NCBI RefSeq assembly: GCF_964204645.1
Contig: NC_134032.1
Span: 15,432,275 to 15,496,274 of the forward strand
From: Tubulanus polymorphus
Lineage: Eukaryota; Nemertea; Palaeonemertea; Tubulaniformes; Tubulanidae
Direction of reading: 5' to 3'
DNA length: 64,000 nucleotides
Below the pieces are notes generated by a model, which saw only the letters and a list, made by a program, of their open reading frames with translations, did no database searches and was not told the DNA's origin. Positions 39,556-51,900 of the stretch are shown in pieces; the first letter of the stretch is position 1; each line of letters opens with the position of its first letter. The position numbers were made by a program, and so were the translations under genes.

Positions 39556-42500
39556 TTCTAAAATGTTACTATTTTATTCAGTGAAAATCTCTGAACTGCA
39601 TAAAATAATGAGATCTTAAACGGGATTATTGATTAATGTACCTGAGTGTAACTTATCATAAGTAAATTGACCCTCAGTTTATCAGAAGTTTATACTTTAC
39701 TTAAATTAACAGTATTAGTTACAACTTAGTCAACTTAAACTTAAACTAGACTTAAATCAATTGGAAGGAATTAAATTTAAAACAGCGAAAATTAATAAAA
39801 TGACTAATCTAAACTAAGGCTAACTTGAAACACACTAGTGATTAATGAATGATAAACGTCATGCTCACAATTTAACAAATCCCAGTTCAACAGTTGTGCA
39901 ATTTTATGTATTTAAATTCTTGTATCCAAATTAAACTGTGGAACTGAGTACAGTTTTGTATGGAATGAAATATATTAAAAAAAAAAAATCTGAGTGTATT
40001 TTTATATGATGTTTTCAGCGACATATTTTGTTATGACGGCATCAAATAAGTGTTGATTTGTTTCATTTTCAAAAAAACTATAGATTATCATTCAAATTCT
40101 CGTTCAAAGACTAGTTTTGAAAAAGCCGAGATGACATCGAATAAAAATAATAACATGACTGCTAGCATTAAGGCTAGAGGAGGTTCTAATTCAAAGATAG
40201 TATTGGACTTCACAACTATTTTGTGCAGGAAAATAAAGTTCGTACTACAAGTGGTTATTTCATTATCATATCTATCTGATGTCATTGAACTAATAATCTG
40301 ACACGCCACCTAGTAGTGATTTTCTGAATCTATGCTTCAATAATGTCAATGTCATAAGTCGGGACACTGAAAATATCATACACTTGGATAAAATACACTT
40401 GGACTGTTGTTTCTTTATTTATCACATTCCATGAAAGTGTAACACCGACTGAAAATGAGTGGATTTTCTGTTGTTGGTAGAAAATTGAAAAAAAAACTAT
40501 AAGAAAAAAAAGTAAAGAAAGTATGAGAAAAAGTTCTCAATCACATTTCATATTTACAAAGCCTATATCAACTACGAGTAAAAGCTCTTTATGCGTGCAC
40601 TATATACAACATGGGCCTTTTATATAACCACTATTTATATCTGTGTTGTGGACCACGTAATTGTGTCAAAGAGTATTCGGTGATAAAACCTGGACCTTCA
40701 GTTATTCCATTCTCATGAAATCACTGGGGTTCGAATATACACAGTGATAGTCGAATATAAAATATTTCATCAAATTGATCTTTTAGTTAGTATTAAAATA
40801 CAAATAAAATATCGTTCTAAATGAATATAAACAAATGAAATAGTTTTCAAAATATATACAAATAAAATAGTTTTAAAATATAATCAAATTAAATAGTTTT
40901 TAAAATATATACAAATTAAATTGTTTAAAAAAGAATAGTAAGTATAATATTCAGATAAAATAGTTTTTAGATGTCACAGGTATTTTAAAATTCAGATATA
41001 AAATAGTTTCTTTAATAGATTAAAATTCAGATAAAATGCTTTTTAGATATCGCAGGTATTTTAAAATTCAGATATAAAATACTTGATTAAAATTCAGATA
41101 AAATAGTTTTAGAAAAAAAATTACATTAAAATTGAAATAATCTAAAATCGTTTCTAGAATAGTCTTAAGATACGTGTAAAATTGTTTTTAGAATTTTTTT
41201 AGAATAACTAGTTTAGAATTATCAATGAAATTGTTCAGATATGAATATTTCAAAATTCATACAGATGAAATAGTTTTAGATGGATCACCTCGATCAATCA
41301 TAATATCGAACCAATCCCGAAAAGACCTGTAATCAATCGGTGAAAGAATACAATAATAGTAATAATAATTCATATGAGATATGATTTTGGGCAATAGTAA
41401 AAACGAAAACCAAGAAAATAATTAAGGATATTTCGCAGACATTCAAAAACCGCAAATAATTTTGAGAACTGGAATGAAATCTTCGAGAAGAAATAGAATA
41501 GGAAGAGTTCAAATTTTTGCAAAGTTAAGATTAGGAAACCTACAATTTGTTATAAATTGGAATTTAAGCGCTGAAGGACTCAAAATTTAGGAATTTTGTT
41601 CTATCTCGGAAAGTGAAAAAAAAAAGCTGGAACCACAAACATTACAACACTAACTGTTCAGTAGAAATCTATTAATGATGTTGGTAGGATTTTGTGACCT
41701 CTTAACAACAATAATTGCAAAGTGGCTGAAAAACTACAAGTAGCCTCTTTTCATGTAATCAATTAGTAGGTTACTGGTATGTCACATACTTTGATACAAC
41801 TTACGTCGTTTTTGGGGACCAAGGAAGCACCTGAGAACCTGATCTGATTAACTGCTATATGAATAATCGACCTCTTGAAAACAACTTCATCCTCGATATC
41901 TTAAATCTATTGATAATTCACTCTCAACAGGCTTAATCTGACGTGTGTTTTGTGCATCTCCTTAAACTCCTCTCTCATATCTCATTAAACTCCTCTATCA
42001 TATCTCCTTAAACTCCTCTATCATATCTCCTTAAATTCCTCTCTCATATCTCCATAAAATCCTCTATCATTTATATCTCCATAAACTCCTCTATCATATC
42101 TCCATAAACTCTCTTATCTCCCTAACTGCCTCTCTCATATCTCAGAACTCCTCTCTCATATGCCTTATTGATTTCAACCAGAGATGCAGATTATTCTAAC
42201 AAGAGTCTTAAACTCAAATCTTCATCCTGGCGATCGTTAGGATCAGTAGAGATCAACATCAATCAATAAAACCTGATCAATTAAGTGATTACGACTAATT
42301 CTCTAATCCAAGATATTCTATTCTTTTTTTATCCAAGATTCTGTATCATTGCATTTTTGCAGATTTTTGCATGTTCAATTAAGAACTCATAAATTCATGG
42401 ATTGATCACTGATCCAGTGAACTTTCACACCTTAGAAATGTAATGAAATTGATTACCGTAGTCTTTGCTGTGGTTTCCTTTCTTGCGCAATTTTTTACCG

Positions 42501-42770
42501 ACGCAATCTCACATGATATATCTATATTTCTATTCCTTATGAGTAAACCATTTTCAATCCCTCCGATCACATGTGAAGGACTTCCTCCCGTTGTTGAGCA
42601 TTAGATTTCAATTCGCGCCATATCACATTAATCTTTAATTCTGTAATTATAAAAACAAAAATAGGTTAATAACGATATAATGGTTTTACACTTGACGTAT
42701 AAACGTCATAGTATTTGTGGGAGGGGGCAACATGGAACATTGAACAATCTGTAGTTTCCTAAGGAATCGC
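39556..42770. other. AT-rich intergenic, no gene recognised
   Basis: Degenerate repeats with ATAAAATAGTTTTTAGAT and TTTTAAAATTCAGAT occupy about 40,780-41,290. A 23-bp CTCCTTAAACTCCTCTATCA TAT repeat occupies about 41,955-42,165. An open frame at 40,050-40,301 has no recognisable features. Confidence 0.55.
41955..42165. repeat. ~23-bp CT-rich tandem repeat
   Basis: Eight or more copies of ATCTCCTTAAACTCCTCTAT with variants such as CATAAACT. Confidence 0.85.
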
Positions 42771-42802
42771 ACTATGTGAAACATAGCTGTTCCTTCTCCA
42801 TG

Positions 42803-43098
42803 TTATTCCTTCTCTGTGACAGGGAGACCGATGCAGTGCAGGCGTCTGAAGCGGTGGGGCCTCTGTCGGGTCCCCACAGCGGCAGGGGCGACCTCCTGCT
42901 CCACGTGTACAGGAGCAGAGACCACCTCCTGCGGAATAGCAAGCTCAAAAGGTGGCACAATAACATGATAAGGAGGAGCTCGCTCCTCAGGCCCGGGACG
43001 GGAGTCAACGCACCTGTCAACGAAGGCTCCGAAGATGATACGAGCTTCGCGGGCTGCTTCACACTTGTCTTTTGTGATGGCAGATAAAACATCCAAAT
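42803..43098 (-). CDS. Unrecognised GC-rich terminal exon
   Basis: A minus-strand open segment of about 98 codons begins right after a strong acceptor (TTTTTTTTCATTCCAG) and ends at a TGA. It begins (D)LDVLSAITKDKCEAAREA, is rich in Val, Pro, Glu and Arg, and ends LPVTEKE. It is clearly richer in G+C than its AT-rich flanks, as expected of a coding exon here. The two other minus frames are also open for part of it. Family unknown. It may be the last exon of the gene whose promoter-like region lies at 47.8 kb on the same strand, but no connecting exons were identified. Confidence 0.4.
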
Positions 43099-44519
43099 CT
43101 GGAATGAAAAAAACAAAACGTTAGGGATCATGAATATTACGCATACAATTATCATATCTGTCAAAAGTAACCTATAAAATAATGTAGGAGACGATATTCA
43201 TCGATAGGTAATGGAAGGTGATGTGATGGAAAGAAGGAACGAAGGGCCAGTTGAATGTTTGGAAACAACCATATTTGTCATGTCGCTGGTTGCACGAGAT
43301 GGTGGCAACTCTCTAACACTGTTGTAAATACAACTATACCACTCTCATTATCTGTAATAACTGTATTGTCAGTCACCAGTATAGTAGATCATAAATGAGG
43401 CAGATAATGGTATCTTTCAGTGTAGATTTTGTGTATATAAATTTATTCGCAAACGTATGTTTACAATGAAGTGCGGGTGCAAGGATGCAACAAACGAGAT
43501 CCGATAGGACCCAAACACTATTTTATACATCTTGTGGTACATAATCTATGAAAGCAGACTATAGGCGCACAGCGGCCGCACTCCAGAATGACGTAATATA
43601 TATATATAGTTCAAGCTTAGGTGATACACGGATAATCTATTATTTCTTGCAATTCATTGGTGGTTGTAGAATCTCTTGAATAAAGGCACATACACATTAA
43701 GTCAGCAATAGCCTCGGCTTTACTTTTATAACTATATCCAATACACTGATGAAAATCCATCCGTAGACGGGTACTATGCGTCAATTTGATATTGAAACGA
43801 ATCAAGATTACGCTTTATGAACTTTCATCTGTGTGCAGAGCGGGGATGTTTTGTGAAAAAACCTACCAAAACAATAGGTTATAATCAACCAGAATTTTCC
43901 TCATATCTTCCACAAAAATACAATATATGTTAAGAATATTTTCCTTAATTGTATTTCAAACCAAAAATACTGACTAAAATATTATAAATGTTCTTACAAA
44001 CGTATATTTCATTTACTTAACTATTTACAATATAAATAACAACAAGGCAGCGATAACGGGTTTTCTGATCAGCCTCGCCATGCTAATCACGATTGAGGGA
44101 ATTATATAAAACAAAATTATTGGATTGACGGGATTCGAACATGATGTGTGGCACCACTGAAACAACGTCTAATGCATCCTGTAACTGTTAGTAGTCGAAT
44201 CTGAGAGGATATACATTTGTTTAAACGTTTGCTGTCTCGGAAGGGAGAAAAATAATAACAATCAGCAGAATTCCAAGAGGGTTTGTTTTCTGACCAGGGA
44301 TAATAACCATTTCACACGACACTGCCCGCTACTGTACTTTCAGAAACAACCACCAGGGGTAATAACCATTTTACTATAAATAATAAAAACGTTTTTATTT
44401 ATAGAAACTGAATATCATTAAACATTTAACAATGAAGTATTATATTTAAAATCTAGTCATTTTTCAAATAGGCCTTTTTTTATTCATTAGATATTTCAAA
44501 ATAGTCAGTACTTACATTT

Positions 44520-44725
44520 TGAATATTGGATCCATCTGGTTACTGGACTAAAACCACAGTCCAACTAAACCAAATTCCTGTTACTGACTAAAAGAGCAGG
44601 GTTCCGGCTACTGACTTAACTTGCAGTCTGGTTAATGACTTAACCAAAGTCCCGTTACTGGCTAAAACCACGCAGTCCGGTTACTGACTAAACTTGTGAC
44701 TAAACCGCTGTCCTGTAAGACCTAC
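44520..44725. repeat. Degenerate repeat GTTACTGACTAAAACCACAG
   Basis: Five to six imperfect copies containing CCGGTTACTGACTAAA and CAGTCC. Confidence 0.65.
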
Positions 44726-44873
44726 TTGGCTTATAAAAAGCAAAGCTGGAGGCTGCAACCATGACACGCCTCTAAATTCCAAAATCTTGTTATGTGTAGA
44801 TAGTGGATATTTGACCAATGCGGCTATAAATTATAATACAAACTAATAAAAGTAACGATTAAGTCATTATATT

Positions 44874-44940
44874 GGGTTTAGGGTAAGGGTTTCGATAGGG
44901 TTAGGGCTTAGGGGGTGCAGAGGGTAAGGATAAGGTTTGG
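44874..44940. repeat. Degenerate telomere-like TTAGGG tract
   Basis: GGGTTTAGGGTAAGGGTTTC followed by GATAGGGTTAGGGCTTAGGG resembles decayed TTAGGG repeats. A similar patch (GGTTTAGGG..CCTAGGGATAGGGTGAGGG) lies at 45,722-45,766, so the two flank the Penelope-like fragment. Confidence 0.45.
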
Positions 44941-45329
44941 AGACCCCACTAGTGCATGGGTAGCGGGTTATCCCTGTAAAGAAAATTATGAATTAATGGG
45001 ATACCAGCAAGGCTACTGAGGGAAGCGAGGATTCAGCGATAATCCGCCAGGTGTCGCTAGTGGCACTGGGTTACCGCGCTTCATTTTCTTCTACATTTCT
45101 ATAAACTTCGAGTCAAATTTTCTGATTTGTAAATCAATTTTCAGTGAAATCAATACCATATACTGAGAGAGAATGGGAATCGTATATCAATTCGATGACT
45201 CGTTTGATAATTTCCGCATTTGGAGGCTGAAATTTCATTGAAAATGAACTGATTTTCACCACGAGTTTAACCCAGTGTTTTGTTGCGCCATCTGGTGTTG
45301 CCGGTATCCCATTGTTGTAGTGAGGCGGT

Positions 45330-45700
45330 CTACGGGACGTTCATGCCTCGGGGCGTGTTCGTGTCGAGTCGTCGTATCCAGTCTTGTTAGGCTGCTTCGC
45401 GGATCGGTCTCGTGGAGCCTGGTAGGTGTTGGAGACCGTACACCCGAAAGTGTTCGCGGGTGTGGTCGACCTGGTTGAAGTGGTCCGAGACTGGAGTCGA
45501 ATTCTTCGTTCTGATGCGTGAGACGTGATGCGTGACGCGTTCTCGTAGAGACATTCCGGTTTGGCCGACGTACAGCATGTTGCACTTGGTGCATTCGATG
45601 CAGTATACAATTTCACGGGTCACGCGATTAATTGGGCTGCGGATAGAGTGCATTTTGTTGTTCCTCGGACAAGGGGACACCGGCGACATCTAGGTGTTTT
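45330..45700 (-). pseudogene. Penelope-like element: GIY-YIG endonuclease fragment, broken
   Basis: The open part (45689-45387) encodes EIVYCIECTKCNMLYVGQTG, then MSLRERVTHH, SDHFNQVDHT and RPIREAA: the GIY-YIG endonuclease layout of Penelope-like retroelements (Y..GQTG, LRER, H). After an in-frame TAA the same frame continues QDWIRRLDTNTPRGMNVP, the usual C-terminal block. Just upstream a Cys motif (CKTPRCRRCP) lies in a different frame, so there is at least one frameshift as well. The reverse transcriptase is absent, so the copy is 5'-truncated. Two lesions mark it as dead. Confidence 0.8.
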
Positions 45701-46210
45701 GCATCTCATTACGATGAGGGGGAGGTTTAGGGTCTGTTTTACCCCTAGGGATAGGGTGAGGGTAAGGTTGAGTGATGTAGTTACTTACGGTTGGATTTCA
45801 GTGAGCCCGGTGCATGGTCTAGTGTCCCGCTCTATTATCGGCTGGCCAATCATCAAAATTTCTTTGCACATTCATGATTTTTCTTCTGCTTTTGACGCGC
45901 GCTGCAAAATTAATAGTAAAATGTGAATTTTCTGTAGTGTTGAATTATTCAACGCAGGGCTACACAGTTTTAAACTAACCTTCTCTCTATTTACTTGAAA
46001 CAGCATTTAATATAAAAGACCTCTGAATGACGGAAACGTGATATCGAATCCGGATATGAATTTACTTCCTCGAGTTATTTCTCATCCATCAGAGCCTCTT
46101 ACCCACTATTCAATTCAATTCAATTTTATTTTATTTAGCTAACGATTGCAAATTGCAGAATTCATCGAAATAAAAAAGTTCTTCAAAACGAGAAAATTTA
46201 AAAAGTATAA

Positions 46211-46418
46211 TAGGGTAAAAGTGCAGATCCGCACCTCTCGTGATTGACGCGATCTGCTGAATGATAAAATCCAGGCTAAAATGTTTCCAGTGAAAATATC
46301 TTAAATTAACCAATGGCAAACCACTGAATTGCTGAATTTTGAATCTGAAACATTGATATTTAATGTAATTGATTGAACCGTTAACGCGGAGAGGTGCGGA
46401 TCTGCACTTTTACCTATA
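46211..46418. mobile_element. Foldback MITE with TAGGTAAAAGTGCAGATCCG termini
   Basis: Termini TAGGGTAAAAGTGCAGATCC GCACCTCTC and the inverse GAGAGGTGCGGATCTGCACT TTTACCTA are nearly perfect over about 28 bp, enclosing 150 bp of AT-rich DNA. Flanking TA could be a target duplication. Confidence 0.8.
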
Positions 46419-46609
46419 AAAGACATATTCTATGATAACTTTCCTTATTAAGGCCAGGAGTCATCAAACAGAAATGATATGAAGTATTTGAGAATGCCAT
46501 GAGTTTGAACTTACTTAATTCACAAAGCAGTAAGGTCAGGACCTCGGTGCACACAGCTTCCACAATCTGTTTTAGTTGACATCTTTAGTTTTTCTTTATA
46601 TTTTTCCTA

Positions 46610-46702
46610 CTGCTGACTGATGACTGATGACTGATGACTGCTGACTGCTGGCTGATGACTGCTGACTGCTGACTGCTGACTGCTGGCTGATGACCGCTGA
46701 CT

Positions 46703-46773
<71 letters not shown>

Positions 46774-47163
46774 ATGACCGATGACCGATGACCGATGACT
46801 GCTGACTGCTGACTGCTGACTGATGACTGATGACTGCTGACTACTGGCGGATGACTGATGACTGATGACTGATGACTGCTGACTGCTGACTGCTGACTGC
46901 TGACTGATGACTGGTGACCAATGACTGCTGACTGCTGAATGCTGACAGATGACTGCTGACTGCCGACTGACGACTGCTGACTGCTGACTGATGACTGCTG
47001 ACTGCTGACTGCTGACTACTGACTGCTGGCTGATGACTGATGACTGCTGACTGCTGAATGCTGACTGCTAACTGAAGATGACTGCTGAATGCTGACTGCT
47101 AACTGAAGATGACTGCTGACTGCTGACTGCTAACTGAAGATGACTGCTGCTACTGCTGCTGAA
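46610..47163. repeat. Heptamer array TGACTGC / TGACCGC / TGATGAC
   Basis: About 550 bp of 7-bp units, with an inner homogeneous (TGACCGC)n block at about 46,690-46,770 and diverged edges. Confidence 0.93.
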
Positions 47164-47799
47164 ATGTAAAAAAAAGAAATTATATGAAAATCAAGAATTA
47201 AAATCGAAAATTACCAGTTTTAAGGAATTTTCATCAAACTCTTGTTTATATCCTAACCAATAGATACCCAGCAAAAATATCGAAATAAAAATCATTTAAT
47301 GAATCAGAATTAGAATTATCACGATTATTAAAATATTCGATATTCAAGAAGCCACCGGAGTTAATCTCAATTTCAAAGTCAGTTGGCGACGCTTCCCGAA
47401 TGAAAAGTTTCTAAGGATTCGAGTCATGGTTGAATAGACTGAGCTGTCTGTGTATTACACCTAGGCATGTCAACTAGCCGCTTTAGCGCGAAGCCAAGAT
47501 TTGAACACCAGATAAATACTTCCGAAAATTTCAACAATAAAATCACAATAACGTCTTCATTATTACGAGAGCGAAATTGAAAATCAAATGTTGTAATTTA
47601 CTTCTAAATATTAAAAACACAGTTTGGATAATTTTAAGCAAAAAGAACGTCACAAGGGAAATGTCATAATTAAACACCTATATAATATAGTTCGTATGCG
47701 AAACCTTAAGGGTTATATATAGAATTTACTAGTAAGATATTAATAAATGAATTCGATCGAAAGAAATGAAGGTGAATAAAATGGATGATGTTTGCTTAC

Positions 47800-47872
47800 C
47801 TGAAAAATGGCCGAACTGGAAAGAAAGAGGGATCATGTGACCTGGGTTTTTATACTGACAGTGTGACGTCAT
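47800..47872 (-). promoter_or_regulatory. TATA/CRE promoter with short non-coding first exon
   Basis: Reading the minus strand: a perfect TGACGTCA (47872-47865), then TATAAAAA (47855-47848), then, 48 bp downstream, TTTTTCAG|GTAAGC (donor at 47800/47799). The order and spacing fit a cAMP-responsive Pol II core promoter with a short first exon of about 20-30 bp. The downstream gene on this strand is not identified; the exon at 42,803-43,098 is one candidate. Confidence 0.45.
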
Positions 47873-48159
47873 TGATCCTCACCAATGAAAAGTACTAGCG
47901 TTCCCGCCAAGATGGGAAAATCATTTTCTGATGGGATTCGAACCTGATCAACGCCACAAAAAGTTCCATTTAGTTCGAATCCACGCAAATTCAATTAATA
48001 TTCACCATGATGTGTCCTCAGTTTACCCCAGTAACTGTTTAACTTAATCCGTTTGACAAACTGTTAAAGTTACATAATGAAAATCGATTCTAAGCAAACT
48101 GAACAATTCCAAAATCACATATGAGACAAACTGAAACACCCTTAGTAATTGCCACAGAT

Positions 48160-48243
48160 CTATGGTCTAGTGGTTAGAATGACCGCCTGGTAAACCGGAG
48201 ACCACAGTTTCGAGTCCTGCCAGCACAAGCGCTCGGTTTTTTA
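48160..48243 (+). ncRNA. tRNA-derived SINE head (Pol III boxes A and B, T6)
   Basis: Box A TGGTCTAGTGG (48163-48173), box B-like GTTTCGAGTCC (48207-48217) and a TTTTTT run near 48,236 lie in order. The acceptor and anticodon stems do not close, so this is not a working tRNA but a tRNA-related SINE or pseudo-tRNA. Confidence 0.5.
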
Positions 48244-48576
48244 CTTTACGAGACTTGGTTATTTGCCCCAAGTCTGTTTCTTTTTTTAATATTTCAGATT
48301 GTGATAAGGGGTTGGCCTACTCGGTGATATAGATTTGAAGATGAAGTAATTTCAGTGGATCATGAATTTAGGAAAAAAGATTAGAGCACCACTGGTGACC
48401 AATGTTTAAAACAGGAATTTGGCCCTACAGAAATGTTGCAGATGATGGATGTAATATGAGAGGGTGTAATTTGAAACATCAATAACGTGTTGTGTGAGTG
48501 AGTGAACCCTGTGATGGCTCTCTCTCTTAATGAAGAATCTATTCAATTCCTTTTCAGTCTTGACATACAGTCGGTT

Positions 48577-48732
48577 TTTTTACTGTTAGGTGCTGCCCCT
48601 ATGCGTATCATTAGCGGTAAATTTGTGAACTAACTGATAGTTCAATTTTCCTACTGCGGCGCGCGAGTAATGAGTTAGTTCATGTATTCACCGTCTACGA
48701 TATGTATAGGGGCAGCACTTGACGGTTAAAAT
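48577..48732. mobile_element. Foldback MITE, GGTGCTGCCCCTAT termini
   Basis: TTTTACTGTTAGGTGCTGCC at the left and GGCAGCACTTGACGGTTAAA at the right are inverted relatives; the arms extend about 35 bp (CCCCTATGCGTATC / GATATGTATAGGGG). Lies about 250 bp upstream of TM9SF1. Confidence 0.75.
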
Positions 48733-48980
48733 ATATATGGATTCGAACAGTATTCAGAATTACTGGGTTCGAAACTATTCGCTACTGTTCAGCTGCAACA
48801 AAATATACGGTCTCATACAACTTGAACTATTCATTAGACTGAATGCGTCTCGAATGTCACGCTCATTGCGGTACCAGGATTAGATCTATGGAAGTAACAT
48901 TAGTAATAAAATGGTGAATGTTGAATCTGGTACTTTTATTCGGCGAAGGTCGCGTGGACGCGGAAGTAAATGATTTGTTT

Positions 48981-48992
48981 CAAGATGGCGGC
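48981..48992 (+). promoter_or_regulatory. YY1 motif over the TM9SF1 start codon
   Basis: CAAGATGGCGGC is a textbook YY1 site, and its ATG is the TM9SF1 initiation codon. YY1 sites of this orientation just downstream of the TSS are typical of TATA-less housekeeping genes in animals. Confidence 0.5.
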
Positions 48993-51900
48993 TATGGCTA
49001 TGTGGAGGATTTTAGCGTTCGTTGCTGCGGTATTTTTACTGTTTACGAGTAAAACTGTTTCATCTGCGTCAAGTTATAAAGACGGCAACAAGGTATTCAA
49101 TATTGACTCGTATTTCAACAGCTGAATTTAATCGGGCAGTCTTCGAAACCCGGGCAAATGACTGAGACAAATAATCTGGCAACATATTTTGCTGGGCAGG
49201 TAGTGACAGGTGCTGTCAAAATAGAAGAGTGACATTAAACCGAAAGCTATTGCTGTTTATGTATAAAGATTAAAAATTTTGTAAAGATGGTTCTTGAGTC
49301 GGTTCCATAGTCATGGCTTAGATTTAAAACCAGTCTAAACTTATTTATAACCAGTCTAAACTCATTTTGGTTCTATAAACAATCTCTAACAACTTAAGAC
49401 CAGTCTAAGCTCATTTTATTTCTATAACCAATCTAACAACTTGAGATCAGCCTAAGCTCATTTTAGTTCTATAACCAATCTAACAACTTAAGACCAGTCT
49501 AAGCTCATTTTAGTTCTATGACCAATCTAACAACTTAAAACCAGTCTAAGCTCATTTTAGTTCTATAACCAATCTAACAACTTAAGACCAGTCTAAACTC
49601 ATTTTAGTTCTATAGCCAATCTAACAACTTAAGACCAGTCTAAGCTCATTTTAGTTTTATAACCAATCTAACAACTTAAGACCAGTCTAAACTCATTTTA
49701 GTTCTATAGCCAATCTAACAACTTAAGACCAGTCTAAGCTCATTTTAGTTTTATAACCAATCTAACAACTTAAGACCAGTCTAAACTCATTTTGGTTCTA
49801 TAACCAATCTAACAACTTAAGACCAGTCTAAACTCATTTTAGTTCTATAGCCAATCTAACAACTTAAGACCAGTCTAAACTCATTTTGGTTCTATAACTA
49901 ATCTATCTAACAACTTAAGATTTAAGACCACTTTTGGTCTTGTTTATGGAACCGTGCTGTGGTGAATAACGATCTTGTAGAACTTGTACTCATTATCTGC
50001 TGCTGTTGTGTTCTGTTTCAGGTAAATGTCTACGTGAATAAAGTTGGACCATATTTCAACCCACATGAAACGTACCACTATTACCAGCTGCCGGTTTGTC
50101 GCCCGGAGAAGGTAATTTCAATTTCATTTGATGATATCTCTAACATTTGATATATTCAATGAGGTGTTGGTGTCTCCAGTTAGTCGCCACTAGATGGCGT
50201 GTCGATCAAAATTTAGTTCAATTTCGACTAACTTTCATCTCGATTTCTAACCCCTCATCAATTGTAGACTTTGAAAAATCGTTTAAGAATAAATTGATTC
50301 TTTTTTACATTTAGAATAAAAAGTTTTTGACATGTAGAATGAATTGACTTTTTAAACATGTAGAAAAAAATTTTTTTTTAACATAAAGAATAAATTTTTT
50401 TTACTTGTAGAATAAATTGATTTTTGATAAACATGTAGAATAAAGTTTTTTTAACATATAGAATAAATTTTTTTTTACTGGTAGAATGAATGAATTTTTT
50501 TTCAAACATGTAGGATAACTTCGATTTTTAATTTATAGATTGAAGCGAAGATATTAACACTAGGCGAGGTTTTGGACGGCGATCGAATGGCTCTGTCGCT
50601 TTACGATTTGAAATATAAAGAAGACATTCCGCGTAAAGAACTCTGTAAATTCACGTACAACGAACAGGATTTAAAAAAAATCCGCGAAGCAATCGAAGAA
50701 CTTTATTATTTTGAGTTTGTAGTCGGTAAGTTTACTGTGAAATTTACCCGTCCCGCGTTGCTTTAAATAAATTCTACAAAATCACGAGGGTCTAGCTGCA
50801 AAAAGGGCTCTGGTCTCAACAAGTAACTCAGTAAGACTGGACTCAACAATTTCGATGATGATCTTATTCAATTTTCTATCGGGGGATTTTGTTTTTCAGA
50901 TGATATACCGGTGCGAGGGTTCATCGGGCATTTAGAGGAGGGCGGATTCCTGCCGCACACACATAAAATACATCTTTGGGCTCATTTACATTTCAACATC
51001 GAATATAACGGCGACAAGGTACGTGTTATCGTCGTAGTACATCAGCGCCCCCTATATTCCTCGATCTGATTTTATTTTCGATGATATTTTTTATTTGTCA
51101 GATTATTTTTGCGAATGTATCAACACGAGACCAGGCTCCGGTGAATCTGGACGCGGCTAAAACTCCGTTTGATGTTATATTCTCGTACAGCGTCAAATGG
51201 ATTCCGTCAAAGTAAGTGAGTCCATATTCAGCCTCGCCTTAAGGGGTCAGGGTTAAGAATTCCCCCTATGACATCATCAAATTGTCTACTACCGGTAGTG
51301 ATTTGATCTACGATAGATTTCTAGCAAAGATGTCTTCTACCATTAATCCCCCTATGACATCATCAAATTGTCTACTAGTGATTTGATCTATAATAGACTT
51401 CTAGTAAAAATGACTTCTACCATAAATCCCCCTATGACATCATCAAAGCCATCGACTTATAATGATTTGATCTAAAGATTCTCACAGAATCCTCCATAAG
51501 GATTTATGGAGGATGACATCATCAAATTAGACCTATGACATCATCAAATTAGCACATTTAAGCGCAAACAAATGCAGAAAATATGATTGATTTTTTTGCG
51601 CATGAATTTTGCAGAGTTGCTTTTGAAGAACGAGGGAAGAGAATTAGAGACAGCAGTTTCTTCCCTAAAACATTAGAGGTAGGTTTTCTTGGTCCATATC
51701 CGGGCCGGGCTGTCTCGCTTCGGACACAGGCCGTCTCGGTCCATATCCGGGATGCCTTGCTCCATATAGGGGCCATCGCAGTCCATATCCAGACCATCTC
51801 TCTCAGATGTCGGGGAATTTCGTTTAAAAAGCTTAAGATCTGGGACGAGTCAGTGTCTTGAGAGATCGTGCGTGAAATTAAACAGTTTCTGTTTATGTAT

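Noticed and set aside
43617-43805. Minus-strand open frame (..DFHQCIGYSYKSKAEAIADL..) as an exon
   Set aside because: No acceptable upstream splice site in frame, no family recognised, and only about 60 codons.
48160-48243. Functional tRNA gene
   Set aside because: Box A and B are present but the acceptor and anticodon stems do not pair; called a SINE head instead.
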